Source: JBAVVD01 sp049697115
GTDB taxonomy: Bacteria; Acidobacteriota; Aminicenantia; Aminicenantales; UBA4085
Assembly (NCBI GenBank): GCA_049697115.1
Contig: JBAVVD010000076.1
Span: 1-38,632, forward strand
Length of the DNA stretch: 38,632 bases
Reading direction: 5' to 3'
The notes beneath the pieces are model-generated. The model did no database searches, was not told the origin of the DNA, and worked only from the letters and a program-made list of their open reading frames with translations. Positions 17,912 through 26,615 of this stretch are shown one piece after another. How positions within the stretch are numbered: the stretch's first letter is position 1; each line of letters starts with the position of its first letter. Position numbers and translations under genes: made by a program.

Positions 17912-19372
17912 ATGAAGAAAATAATTTCAATGATCTTAGCCATCGGTTTCCTGTGCCTGGCGTCAGGATTGAGCCAAGTCGAGAAGCCCTCCGATCTGAA
18001 ATACCCTCTGCTCAAATATGAGCCTCCCGATCCCAAGGCGTTCCGCATGCAGTTGGCCAACGGCCTCCGAGGATACATTCAGGAAGACCATAGCCTTCCG
18101 CTGATCAACATCTCCGCGCTGGTCAATTTCGGCGATCTTTATGTTCCAAAGGATAAAACGGGCTTTGGCTCTATCATGAGCGATACGCTGATCAAAGGGG
18201 GGACCAAAACCAGGGAAGGGAGCGCCATCGAAGAGAGGATTGACTTTCTCGGCGGTTCTCTCTCATTCAATGTCAGCGACCGAATATCAACCCTGTCGCT
18301 TTCTGTCCTGAGCAAAGACCTCGACGAAGGGCTGGACATCTTTTTCGATGTCCTGATGAATCCGGAATTTAGAGAAGATGCCCTGAAGCTCAGCAAAGCC
18401 CGGCTCATCGAACAGCTCAGGCAGATCAATGATCAACCCAGCGGCATTCTCTCCCGGGAATATGCTCGCCTTCTTTACGGCGATCATCCTCTAGCCTGGC
18501 AGGCGACACGAAAAACATATGAAGGGATTATGGGCGCCGATCTCAAAGCCGTCCATAGCCAGTATTTCTTTCCTAAAAATATCATTTTGGCGGCGGCTGG
18601 CGATTTCAACAAGAATGCCCTGAAAAATAAAATCAACAAGATCATCGCCGGTTGGAAAAATAAGAGTCTGACCATTCCATCTCTATCCAAGCAATTCCCG
18701 AAGGTCGAACCGGGCGTCTATTTCATCCAGAAGGCGATCAATCAGGGTTACATCAGCCTCGGTCACCTGGGTATCGAGGATACCAATCCCGACCACTTCG
18801 CTGTCCAGGTGATGAATTTCATCCTTGGCGGCGGAAGCTTTTCCTCCCGGATCACGATGAAAGTCCGTTCGGATGAAGGCCTCTCCTATAATCAGGGCAG
18901 CCGGTTCACTTACATATGGGGATTTCCCGGAACATTTTCCGGATATGTCCAGACCAAGTCTTCCACGGTCGGCTATGCGATCTCGCTGATTCTTAATGAG
19001 TTCGAGCGGATCCGCAAAGAGCCCGTCTCGGATGATGAGATGGAAACTGCAATCAATTATTACCTGGAGAGCTTCTCTGACAACTTCCAGTCCCTCCAGG
19101 CCACCATGTCCAATTTTGCGATCCTTGATATGACCGGAAAACCATTGGATTATTACAAAACGTACAGAGACAAGATCAGTGCTGTAACGAAAGCCAGAGT
19201 TCAGGAAGTCGCGAGAAAGTACATCCATCCAGACAAGGTCGCCATTTTGATCGTCGGCGATTGGGAGCCGTGCAATAAAGGCGGGGACAAGTGGCTCGGG
19301 CTGCTTGAAAAACTTGGAAAAGTTCATAAAATCGCTTTGCGCGATCCGATGACAGGGGAAGAGCTGAAGTAA
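17912..19372 (+). CDS. Exported M16-family protein lacking the zinc motif (partner subunit)
   Basis: The 486-residue protein has a Sec signal peptide (ISMILAIGFLCLASGLS) and two M16 half-domains. The first half has LANGLRGYIQEDHSLPLINISALVNFGD, where the family normally continues to HxxEH. Here the aligned segment reads TGFGSIMSDTLIKGGT, with no His or Glu ligands, so it is predicted inactive. The second half has the conserved GGGSFSSRITMKVRSDEGLSY. It is encoded 15 nt after the catalytic M16 gene. By analogy with MPP-alpha or paired bacterial M16 proteins, it would form a heterodimer and help bind substrate. Its gene ends near the FAD-oxidoreductase relic, which is convergent. Confidence 0.87.
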   Translation: MKKIISMILAIGFLCLASGLSQVEKPSDLKYPLLKYEPPDPKAFRMQLANGLRGYIQEDHSLPLINISALVNFGDLYVPKDKTGFGSIMSDTLIKGGTKTREGSAIEERIDFLGGSLSFNVSDRISTLSLSVLSKDLDEGLDIFFDVLMNPEFREDALKLSKARLIEQLRQINDQPSGILSREYARLLYGDHPLAWQATRKTYEGIMGADLKAVHSQYFFPKNIILAAAGDFNKNALKNKINKIIAGWKNKSLTIPSLSKQFPKVEPGVYFIQKAINQGYISLGHLGIEDTNPDHFAVQVMNFILGGGSFSSRITMKVRSDEGLSYNQGSRFTYIWGFPGTFSGYVQTKSSTVGYAISLILNEFERIRKEPVSDDEMETAINYYLESFSDNFQSLQATMSNFAILDMTGKPLDYYKTYRDKISAVTKARVQEVARKYIHPDKVAILIVGDWEPCNKGGDKWLGLLEKLGKVHKIALRDPMTGEELK

Positions 19373-19407
19373 GACCCTAACCGGCACATCCAGGTGGAGT
19401 TATTAGC

Positions 19408-19965
19408 TTAATCCAGAAGACCGGCTGTCTGGACGTCCGCCCATGCCTTTTTCATGGCGGAGGCGGACCTTGAAAAAGCAAAACATCCCTGTCTTCCTGT
19501 GCTGACAATGTTTGTGAAACCCTTGAGGAATTCCCGCAGGATCACCAGATGCTTTTCAAATCCGAGAACAAATTTGGGATACGCCTCGGCCGCCCGGAAG
19601 ACGTGCGCTTCTTGAATCTCTGGCTTCTGCAGAAGCCCTTCTGCCTCCATGTCGTGGATGACTCTATCCATAATCAGCGAAGGATTGTGCCAGATTTCAT
19701 CCGAGGCATCACAGGTCATTTCGGCCTGAAGGACAGTTCAGTCCTCCGGCTGAACTTTCAGGCCAAGATGCTTCGGCTCTGAAATCCGGCGAAAAATCCG
19801 GCCGTGAAAGCCGTGGCCGTAGACATTCCCCCCAGCGACTAGCGAGGCGGCCAGGCCACCGACCACGCCTTGTTTTTCCAGAAGAACAACTTCATGACCG
19901 AGCCGTGCACAGCGCCAACCGGCATAAAGCCCTGCCGGGCCGGCGCCAATGATGACAATTTTCAG
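19408..19965 (-). pseudogene. Relic of a FAD-dependent protoporphyrinogen-oxidase-like gene
   Basis: Reading leftward from 19965, the N-terminal dinucleotide-binding motif is intact: IVIIGAGPAGLYAG, then HEVVLLEKQGVVGGLAAS and GGNVYGHGFH. The frame then meets a TGA at 19738-19740 and continues in the same frame into the family's C-terminal part (TVLQAEMTCD, then AYPKFVLGFEKH and NIVSTGRQG). About 185 codons remain of an expected ~430 or more, so the middle is deleted as well as interrupted by a stop. No ATG, GTG or TTG sits at the natural start; a CTG at 19963-19965 follows an AGGAGAA. It is downstream of the mttB-like gene, 46 nt apart, and may once have been its operon mate. Confidence 0.8.
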
Positions 19966-20011
19966 AGGAACTTCTCCTATATGATTTTCGTTGCCATCGG
20001 ATGTTCTCTCC

Positions 20012-21496
20012 CTATAATTTTCTGTCCGGCAGTTTGGAAATGCCGTATCTTCCGGCGTCGGTCCGCATGATTCGCTCAAGCTCCTGGCAGGCATCACTAT
20101 CCAACAGGTTCGGAGGATTCTTCTGGAGACGTTTTTCGACTTCCTCTGAAGCCCGCTCAGCCATGGACTTTTTGCCCAGCGAAACCCAGGCGTCATAGGT
20201 GTCGCGATCTATCAGAGTCGGGAATGTGTGTTCCTGCCTGTACCATTTCCGCGTGTGAGGCATGGTCAGAAACTGGGTATCTGGCGCAAGGCCTTCAAAG
20301 AGGTCCTGGGCCAGAGGCTCATCCCTCAGGGATATCCCGCTGATGAGCCTGTAGGCCATGCCGCAGATTTCATCGTCAATTAAAAGCTTCTCCAGGCTTT
20401 GCGCGCTTTCAAAATCCGTCATTCCGGCCCCGGAAACAACATTAATCCCGGCCAGCGCGGCCAGAACAGCCCCGATTCCTGACTCCAGGCCCGCCTGAGA
20501 GTCATTGATCTTGGCATCGCTCAGGCCCATATAGGCGTGGGTGGGAAGGTTGAGGTATTTCCCGATCTGGGCATAGGCGGCATCAATCATCATCGTCTCG
20601 ATGGCGCCCATGGGAGTTGTTCCCTTTCTCATGTCAAAGCTAGAGGGGGATCCGCCGAAAATGACCGGCGTGCCTTTTGCCGCCAGCTGACATATCACAA
20701 GCCCGGAGAGATTCTCCGCCACATGCTGAACCAGAGTTCCAGCGATGGTCACCGGAGAAGTCGCACCCGTCATACCCATGGAAATAATTTCGGAAGGAAC
20801 TCCAGCTCTGGCGCAATCGATCAGGCTCTGAGCCGTCAGGTGACTCCACTTCAAGGGAGGGGAGGGGCAGGCGTCAAAAATAGCCAGGGGTTTTTCCCTG
20901 AGATGGCGCTCTCCGCCTCTGACCGCAACAAGTATCTCTGACATCGGCTTAAATCCTTCGACACGAAAGGTTCCTGTCACCATGGGCTTGGCGCAGAATT
21001 GAAGGCCGAGAAAAAGACGGTAGCTGTCGGCAATCATATCAGGCACATCGCCGCTGATAAGCCCGGTGCTCTGAAAATGGATGTGCTCAAGGCTGTCTGT
21101 CAGGCGGGCGAATCTTACGAGGTCTCGGGTTACGGGCTTCTGCTCGGATTGGGTTTTGTGGTCGAGAATCGTCACGGCTGCCGAGCCGGGATTGAAATGG
21201 ACTTCATTCGCTCCGATAAAAAATTCTTTTTCTCCGGAACGGTCATACATCTTCAGGCTGGAAGGAGCCGATGCGAGAGTATCCTGGACCAGCTTCTCCG
21301 AGATGAAAACTCTCTGCGCGGCCCTGTCCGTCTTCACTCCGGCCGCTTCCAGAAGGGTCAGGGCTTCCTGGTTTTCGATAAAGACACCCTGTTTTTCCAG
21401 GATCCAAAAGGACTCCTTGATGATTTTGTCAATCAATTCCCTGCTTAAGAGTTCTAATCTGGGCCTCAGCGTTTGTATTCTCTTCATGTCTTTCAC
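20012..21496 (-). CDS. MttB-superfamily (non-pyrrolysine) corrinoid methyltransferase
   Basis: The 494-residue protein belongs to the trimethylamine methyltransferase (MttB) family (COG5598). Signs are the N-terminal ILEKQGVFIENQEAL, PGSAAVTILD, SPPLKWS, IFGGSPSSFDMRKGT and AYMGLSDAKINDSQ, followed by GINVVSGAGMTDF. The frame has no in-frame amber, so it is a non-Pyl member like glycine-betaine, carnitine or proline-betaine methyltransferases (MtgB, MtcB, MtpB). Such enzymes move a methyl group from a quaternary or tertiary amine to a cognate corrinoid protein. That protein is encoded immediately upstream, 2 nt away. The start is GTG at 21496, with AAAGGAAAC before it; an ATG nine bases downstream is possible. 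The methyl donor is unknown. Confidence 0.88.
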   Translation of the reverse strand: MKDMKRIQTLRPRLELLSRELIDKIIKESFWILEKQGVFIENQEALTLLEAAGVKTDRAAQRVFISEKLVQDTLASAPSSLKMYDRSGEKEFFIGANEVHFNPGSAAVTILDHKTQSEQKPVTRDLVRFARLTDSLEHIHFQSTGLISGDVPDMIADSYRLFLGLQFCAKPMVTGTFRVEGFKPMSEILVAVRGGERHLREKPLAIFDACPSPPLKWSHLTAQSLIDCARAGVPSEIISMGMTGATSPVTIAGTLVQHVAENLSGLVICQLAAKGTPVIFGGSPSSFDMRKGTTPMGAIETMMIDAAYAQIGKYLNLPTHAYMGLSDAKINDSQAGLESGIGAVLAALAGINVVSGAGMTDFESAQSLEKLLIDDEICGMAYRLISGISLRDEPLAQDLFEGLAPDTQFLTMPHTRKWYRQEHTFPTLIDRDTYDAWVSLGKKSMAERASEEVEKRLQKNPPNLLDSDACQELERIMRTDAGRYGISKLPDRKL

Positions 21497-21498
21497 GG

Positions 21499-22179
21499 TT
21501 ATCTGTTTCCTTTCGGAGCCTTCTTGTTCTGTCCTTGAACAAGCCTCCGGGCCAGATGGACGGCGGCCACGGCGTTCTCCGCATAGCCGTCCGCACCGAT
21601 ATCCTCAGCCCATTTCTCTGTGACGGGGGCGCCGCCGACCAGAACCATGAACTGTTTTCTCAAATTCTTTTCTCTGAGCATCTCGATGACCCTCCGCTGC
21701 CCGAGCATGGTTGTTGTCAGGAGCGCGGAAAGACAGATGAAGTCCGCTTTTTTTTCAAGGGCTTTCTCCCCAAACTGCTCCAAAGGGACATCCGCTCCTA
21801 AGTCCGTTACCTCGAAACCGTTGGCGGACAGCATGGAAGCCACCAAATTCTTGCCGATATCGTGGATATCTCCAGCCACTGTCCCGATAATGACTCTTCC
21901 TGTGGACGGCGTCTTGATCCTGGCTTTCTCCAGCTCAGGCTGAAGGACAGCCATGGCCGCTTTCATGCATTCGGCGCTGGTGATGAGCTCGGGCAGAAAA
22001 TACTCGCCTTTTTCCCAGAGGTCTCCGACTTTCTGAATGCCGGGGACAAAGCCTCTCTCTACGGCCTCCAAAAGGTTCCGTTTTTTCTCTACCGCTTCCC
22101 GGGCCAGAGACTCTGCATCTTCTTTGTTTCCTTCGATAATGGATTGTTCCATTCTTTTCCAGAGATCTTCAGGCTCCAT
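21499..22179 (-). CDS. MttC/MtgC-like corrinoid (B12-binding) methyl carrier protein
   Basis: The 226-residue protein has the two-domain layout of methyltransferase corrinoid proteins. A helical cap domain (~1-90) contains GDLWEKGEYFLPELITSAECM. A Rossmann B12-binding domain follows, with D-x-H-x-x-G at residues 104-109 (GDIHDIGKNL), where H106 is the expected lower axial cobalt ligand. GADVP, LSALLTTTM and VGGAPVT complete the domain. It would accept a methyl group from the MttB-like protein and hand it to a second acceptor. It is translationally tight with its neighbours: its start overlaps the RACo gene by 11 nt, and its stop is 2 nt before the methyltransferase. Confidence 0.9.
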   Translation of the reverse strand: MEPEDLWKRMEQSIIEGNKEDAESLAREAVEKKRNLLEAVERGFVPGIQKVGDLWEKGEYFLPELITSAECMKAAMAVLQPELEKARIKTPSTGRVIIGTVAGDIHDIGKNLVASMLSANGFEVTDLGADVPLEQFGEKALEKKADFICLSALLTTTMLGQRRVIEMLREKNLRKQFMVLVGGAPVTEKWAEDIGADGYAENAVAAVHLARRLVQGQNKKAPKGNR

Positions 22180-24127
22180 GCGTCCTCCTTAAGGTCTTTG
22201 ACTTCACTGGTTTTTCTTCCAGGGCTTTCCTGACAGACGGAAAAAGGCGGATATCCGTATGAGGTAAAAACAATGCCCCTGTGAATTCGTTCATATAATC
22301 AGGAGTTGTATTCAACTCAATATAGGTCATTTTTTCCAAAATTTCTCCCGCCAGAAGCCTGTTTTTCTCGGAAATGAGATTGAGGCAGGCGCCGAGCAGG
22401 GAGCTGTTTCCAAGATAATGAAACCGGCGCCGGTCAATATCCGGCAAAAGGCCGATACGGACGGCATTTTCGATGTTTAAAGATTGGCCGAAACCGCCGG
22501 CCAGGAATACCGCATCGAGATGGCCGAAGGAAAGGCCGGCATTTTTCAAGAGAAGAGAACATGCCGAAAAGACGGCACCCTTGGTGAAGATCAGATTGGC
22601 GATTTCTTTCTCGGTGATGAACAGATCCCTGCCCCAATGGGTTTTCTGTCCCTCCTCGACGAGAAACGCCGGACCTCTTTCTGTCTCCACCCATCTTTTG
22701 GAGGCCCTGTTCATGTTAAATTTTCCGCTGCGGTCAATATACCCATGGAGGAAAAGCTCGGAGAGCAAATCCACCAGGCCGGAACCGCAGAGCCCCTTCG
22801 GCCTCTGCCCGTGGATCACGGAATATTCCAGTGCGCCATCGGCCCGGATCTGCACGCGCTCTATGGAACCGGAGGAGGCCGGCCGTCCGCACCGGATGCC
22901 GCCGCCTTCAAAGGCAGGGCCGGCCGAACAGGCACAGGCCATGAGCCAGGCGCTGTTGCCGAGAACAACCTCTCCATTGGTCCCGGCGTCGATGAACAGG
23001 GAAATCTTTTCTGAATCCCTGAGCATGGGAGTGCAGAGCAGGCCTGCAGTGATGTCCCCGCCGACATAGCTCCCTACAGAAGGTGCAAAATAAATCCTCG
23101 CTTCGGGATGTATTTTCAGCCCCAGCTCACGCGCCGGATAAACAGGCACCTCATTCAGCGTCGGCACATAGGGCTCCCGGCGGATATTTTCCGGCTCAAG
23201 GCCGAAGAACAGATGGGCCATAGTCGTATTCCCGGCGAGGGAAGCAAAGTAGATATCCGACGGCGAAATCCGTGACGATTCCACTGCCTTTGCGATGAGA
23301 TGATTGACCGTGCTCAGGGCCAATTCACGCAGTTCCTTAAGACGGACGGGCGTGTGGGCATAGTTGATCCTGGCGATGACATCCTCTCCGCACAGAGCCT
23401 GCTGATTCAGACCGGAGACAGTTTCCAGAATTCTTCCATCCTCGAGATTGACCAGGCTCAAAGCGACGCTGGTCGTTCCCAGATCGCAGGCCATTCCATA
23501 AACGGCCATCCGGCCGCTGGCTTTGATGTCAATGACTATTCTCCGGTCTCCAGAACAGAAAACAACGGCGGCCATTCGGCCCTCGTTCTGCCGGACTGTC
23601 CGTGCCAATTTTTTCAGGACCGCATATTCATACTCCAGTTTCTTTGTCCCGAGTTTTCTCTGGAGCTCGCGGTCAAGCCTGCGCAAGTCGCTCTGATGGT
23701 TCTCCAGAGAAGGCGGAGGAACCTGAACGGCGATGCATCTCACCGCCGGCTGGACTTCATACACACCAGAAAGGGTGTCCCTGTTTTTTTCGAAAAAACT
23801 GGAGGCGGCCGTGGCCGGAATCGAGACCTGCTCGAATTCCGGCAGCTTCACCGTGAGGTCATCCTCGACAGGTGTTCGACAGGCCAGAGCATAGCCCTTC
23901 TGTATAAGATCCTCGGTGAGGGCAGCGGACTTCCGGCCTGAAAAATGGCCTTTGACCACCTGAATCAGACAGTTGCCGCAGGTGCCTTTTCCTCCGCAGG
24001 AGGTCTGAAGCGGCAGCCGGGCTTTTTTTGCGGCCTCCAGCAGGGGAATGCCCTCCGCGACTTTCACCGTCAGGTCAAATGGCAAAAACCGGACCTGATG
24101 ACTTTCTGATTTTTTCATCTTCTCCAT
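22169..24127 (-). CDS. RACo-like corrinoid reductive activator (2Fe-2S + ASKHA/DUF4445), copy 1
   Basis: The 652-residue protein fits the RACo/RamA-like family that reduces Co(II) to Co(I) in ATP-dependent fashion and restores inactive corrinoid proteins. An N-terminal ferredoxin-like domain carries cysteines at 44, 50, 53 and 83 (C-x5-C-x2-C...C). A linker follows, then the ASKHA ATPase part (DUF4445) with GMACDLGTTSVALSLV, a GNTTMAHL motif, DAGTNGEVVLG and AGGFGQSLNIENAVRIGLLPD. The gene directly precedes the corrinoid protein and MttB-like genes and follows acsC. It could therefore serve the corrinoid protein, the CFeSP or both. The start is ATG at 24127 or 24118; neither has a strongly placed ribosome-binding site. 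Confidence 0.88.
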   Translation of the reverse strand: MEKMKKSESHQVRFLPFDLTVKVAEGIPLLEAAKKARLPLQTSCGGKGTCGNCLIQVVKGHFSGRKSAALTEDLIQKGYALACRTPVEDDLTVKLPEFEQVSIPATAASSFFEKNRDTLSGVYEVQPAVRCIAVQVPPPSLENHQSDLRRLDRELQRKLGTKKLEYEYAVLKKLARTVRQNEGRMAAVVFCSGDRRIVIDIKASGRMAVYGMACDLGTTSVALSLVNLEDGRILETVSGLNQQALCGEDVIARINYAHTPVRLKELRELALSTVNHLIAKAVESSRISPSDIYFASLAGNTTMAHLFFGLEPENIRREPYVPTLNEVPVYPARELGLKIHPEARIYFAPSVGSYVGGDITAGLLCTPMLRDSEKISLFIDAGTNGEVVLGNSAWLMACACSAGPAFEGGGIRCGRPASSGSIERVQIRADGALEYSVIHGQRPKGLCGSGLVDLLSELFLHGYIDRSGKFNMNRASKRWVETERGPAFLVEEGQKTHWGRDLFITEKEIANLIFTKGAVFSACSLLLKNAGLSFGHLDAVFLAGGFGQSLNIENAVRIGLLPDIDRRRFHYLGNSSLLGACLNLISEKNRLLAGEILEKMTYIELNTTPDYMNEFTGALFLPHTDIRLFPSVRKALEEKPVKSKTLRRTHGA

Positions 24128-24180
24128 CCGGTTTTGACTCCGGTCATTGAATTCATACGGTCTTCCCTGACATTCATCAT

Positions 24181-25533
24181 TCAGGTAATATGGACATTTT
24201 TAACAAATGAAGCAATATCCGACGCCTCCTGGGGCCCGACAATGACCTCCCATCCAGGAAGATTCTCCTCCAGCTCTCCGCTGATTTGAGAGACGAAACC
24301 GGGGATGACGATCTTTCTTGTCCTCACGTGCTCTTCCAGCTGGATATCCTTAATAAATTTGGCGATTTTTTCGCCCCCGAATTTACCGGCTGCCCAGGCC
24401 GTAAGCACCGACTGCCCTTCCGTATCCGCGACCACAAGATGGGCGGATATCCCTGAATTCTCTATCTCCCCGGAGACCATGAAATAGGTCAAAGAGAAAT
24501 TGGTGGTCACAAACACGGCGGAATCCGGTGTCGGCTCTCCGATAGGGTAGACCTTAGCATCCACCTGAATGGGCTTCTGGGGATCGGTGTAAATATTCTG
24601 ACGGAGCGTCAACAGGCTGTAGAGGAGGGCTCTGTCATACACTGGAAGCACGACCACCGAGGCGTATTTACTGATGAGAAGTGCGGCATCGGCCAGGAGA
24701 CAAGCTTCATTCTCCCTCTCTTCACTCTGCAGAAAGGCGAGAAGGGGATAGCCGAAAGGCTTGAATCTCTTCTTCAGGGCGCTGCGCCTTAAAATCGTAT
24801 TGTTCTGCAGGCGTTTCCCGAGACCTGAAGCCTCCAGATTGAGAAGGAGGTTGAAAAATCCTGCACTCCTGGCTTTATCGGCCTGAGCCGCCAGGTCCTC
24901 AAATGTGGACGATGCCAGAATCAGGCTTGCGTCGCAGGCTCTGGCCAGATCCATGTCCCTCTCTCTGATTTCCCTGCGCAGAAAAATGGAGGGATGATCA
25001 TTCCGCAGTCGGTTCAGTCCTTCCTCCAGTGTATCTTCGTCGGCGCAGTCGAGGATGACTCCTTTGGATGAATTTTGCCGGACACAGTCAACGGCTTGGA
25101 TAAAATCGTCCTTCTTCCTTGAATCATGCGTCAAAAAAAATAATTCTATTTTCAGCGTCTCGCCCGCTCGGACAACTGTATGGTCTTCTATTTCCCTGAT
25201 GAGAGAAAGAATTTTCTCGGGATTCAGTGAGCTTCGCAGCTGGAGCGCTATTCCTGTCTGATGGAAAAAGGTTTTTTCGTGCCGGAACATGACTGTTTCA
25301 TTCCCTACTTCCAGAGCCGGTGTCCCGCCAATCCGGACCAGCCGGATGGGCGGCTCGCTGGCGGCGCCCAATCTTTCCTTGGCTTCTTCGGAGGCGTGCG
25401 GGCATTCGCTGAGCTCCGCTTTCTTCTGGGCCAATTTCATGGCAAAGGCCATGCAGGTCGGCACTCCACAGTCTCCGCAGTTCGTTTTCGGCAGAAGTTT
25501 GAAAATATCAAGTCCGGAAAGAGCCATGGTCAT
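24181..25533 (-). CDS. acsC: Corrinoid iron-sulfur protein large subunit AcsC (CODH/ACS gamma)
   Basis: The 450-residue protein matches AcsC. An N-terminal 4Fe-4S motif has Cys 19, 22, 27 and 44 (TNCGDCGVPTCMAF...SECP). A TIM-barrel region with FRHEKTFFH comes next, and the C-terminal ~130 residues (VDAKVYPIGEPTPDSAVFVTTNFSLTYF to EVIVGPQEASDI) form the corrinoid domain. AcsC/AcsD is the methyl carrier that delivers CH3 to acetyl-CoA synthase, with the 4Fe-4S cluster supplying electrons for reactivation. It overlaps acsD by four nt (ATGA) and is normal in length. In most acetogens it sits with acsE, which is absent here. Confidence 0.93.
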   Translation of the reverse strand: MTMALSGLDIFKLLPKTNCGDCGVPTCMAFAMKLAQKKAELSECPHASEEAKERLGAASEPPIRLVRIGGTPALEVGNETVMFRHEKTFFHQTGIALQLRSSLNPEKILSLIREIEDHTVVRAGETLKIELFFLTHDSRKKDDFIQAVDCVRQNSSKGVILDCADEDTLEEGLNRLRNDHPSIFLRREIRERDMDLARACDASLILASSTFEDLAAQADKARSAGFFNLLLNLEASGLGKRLQNNTILRRSALKKRFKPFGYPLLAFLQSEERENEACLLADAALLISKYASVVVLPVYDRALLYSLLTLRQNIYTDPQKPIQVDAKVYPIGEPTPDSAVFVTTNFSLTYFMVSGEIENSGISAHLVVADTEGQSVLTAWAAGKFGGEKIAKFIKDIQLEEHVRTRKIVIPGFVSQISGELEENLPGWEVIVGPQEASDIASFVKNVHIT

Positions 25534-26507
25534 TCTCCTGAGCGGAACTCAAACATCTTGGAAATTTTTGCTTTTACCACCTCCACAGCTTTGGGATGAT
25601 AGAGAATCAGCAGGTCCGCTCCGGCCGCCAGATAGCTCATGGCCGTTGTCAGCTCCCAAAACAGGCCGCGCTTTTTCTCATCCCCCCACTCCGGGTAGTC
25701 CCTGGACAAAGCAAAGCTTTCTTTGACACGCGCGCATTCATAACCCGGATTGACCAGAATCGGGCAGGCCAGCATCGGATCTCCGGCGAGGCCTTCATTG
25801 CGGATTCGCTCCATGATGGAGAAGGTATATTCCAGTCCGTAGCCGAGCGCACTGGTCAGCGGATCCATAACGATTTTTTCTGAAGGAAAATTCATGTCTT
25901 TGAGGAGGATATTCAGCTGCTTGGCCAGGTTGACGTCGATCGGCGACTGAGCGACAAGACAGTGCCTGTAAACAATGCAGGAAGCGGCGATGGTCTTGTA
26001 GTTGTCCTTTTCCACATAATTAATCAGGCAGTTTTCACCGGCTGCGGCCTCGCACACTTTTTTCATGACTTCATTATTTTTTCCAAAATGACTGTGTCCG
26101 GTGATAATGATGGGAACATCCACGCTCCGGAGGACCGCCCGGACGACCTCGGCGGCCTCCTCAGCGCTTTTATTTCCTTTTTCCGGATGGGTCCCCTCCA
26201 GACGCACGCTGATGAGCTCGGCGCCGAATTCCCTGACGCACTTTTCAGCCATTTCTGCAGGATGGTTGATGACGTCGGCAAAATAGTCGAGTAAGGCGTC
26301 CGATAATTTTGCCGGTGCCTGATCGAAAACCTCCATGGCCACGCGAGGACAATGGGGAATTCTCCCCTCAAAAAAATGATAGGGGAGAACCGTGCTTCCT
26401 CCGACAGTCACGGTAAAAGCCCGGCTACCTCCTTCCTTGGAGGTCGCGCCGATGGTGACTTCCGTGATTCTGCCCGGGTTTGTTTCCTTGGGAATTTCAA
26501 AGGACAT
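25530..26507 (-). CDS. acsD: Corrinoid iron-sulfur protein small subunit AcsD (CODH/ACS delta)
   Basis: The 325-residue protein is the TIM-barrel CFeSP delta subunit. Signs are GGSTVLPYHFFEG near the N-terminus, ISVRLEGTHPEKGNKSAEEA, PIIITGHSHFGKNNEVM, MDPLTSALGYGLEYTFS and a C-terminal AAGADLLILYHPKAVE. It pairs with AcsC to form the heterodimer that cycles methyl groups. I place the start at ATG 26507. An AAAGGAG lies about 11-12 nt upstream. A TTG nine bases earlier, at 26516, is too close to that site. The stop overlaps the acsC start, so the two are coupled. Confidence 0.92.
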   Translation of the reverse strand: MSFEIPKETNPGRITEVTIGATSKEGGSRAFTVTVGGSTVLPYHFFEGRIPHCPRVAMEVFDQAPAKLSDALLDYFADVINHPAEMAEKCVREFGAELISVRLEGTHPEKGNKSAEEAAEVVRAVLRSVDVPIIITGHSHFGKNNEVMKKVCEAAAGENCLINYVEKDNYKTIAASCIVYRHCLVAQSPIDVNLAKQLNILLKDMNFPSEKIVMDPLTSALGYGLEYTFSIMERIRNEGLAGDPMLACPILVNPGYECARVKESFALSRDYPEWGDEKKRGLFWELTTAMSYLAAGADLLILYHPKAVEVVKAKISKMFEFRSGE

Positions 26508-26615
26508 TCTGATCAACGTCTCCTTTATTTGATAGGAAATGCAATTGGCATTATGACATTTTTCTAGGTCACTCCCATCGCTTCGGTGATCCAGACGCCA
26601 TTAAAAATAATGCGT
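26508..26615 (-). other. Short gap between the CooC-like ATPase and acsD
   Basis: About 100 bp carry the acsD ribosome-binding site (AAAGGAG). I see no other gene and no strong hairpin with a T-run, so it does not look like a terminator between the two genes. The cluster is likely continuous here. Confidence 0.3.

Noticed and set aside
19738..19740. In-frame TGA in the FAD-oxidoreductase relic as a selenocysteine codon
   Set aside because: The family has no Cys or Sec at this place, the protein also lacks its middle half, and no SECIS-like hairpin was evident; a nonsense lesion is simpler.
20012..21496. Pyrrolysine-containing MttB
   Set aside because: There is no in-frame TAG inside the gene; it reads through to a normal stop, so it is a non-Pyl member.
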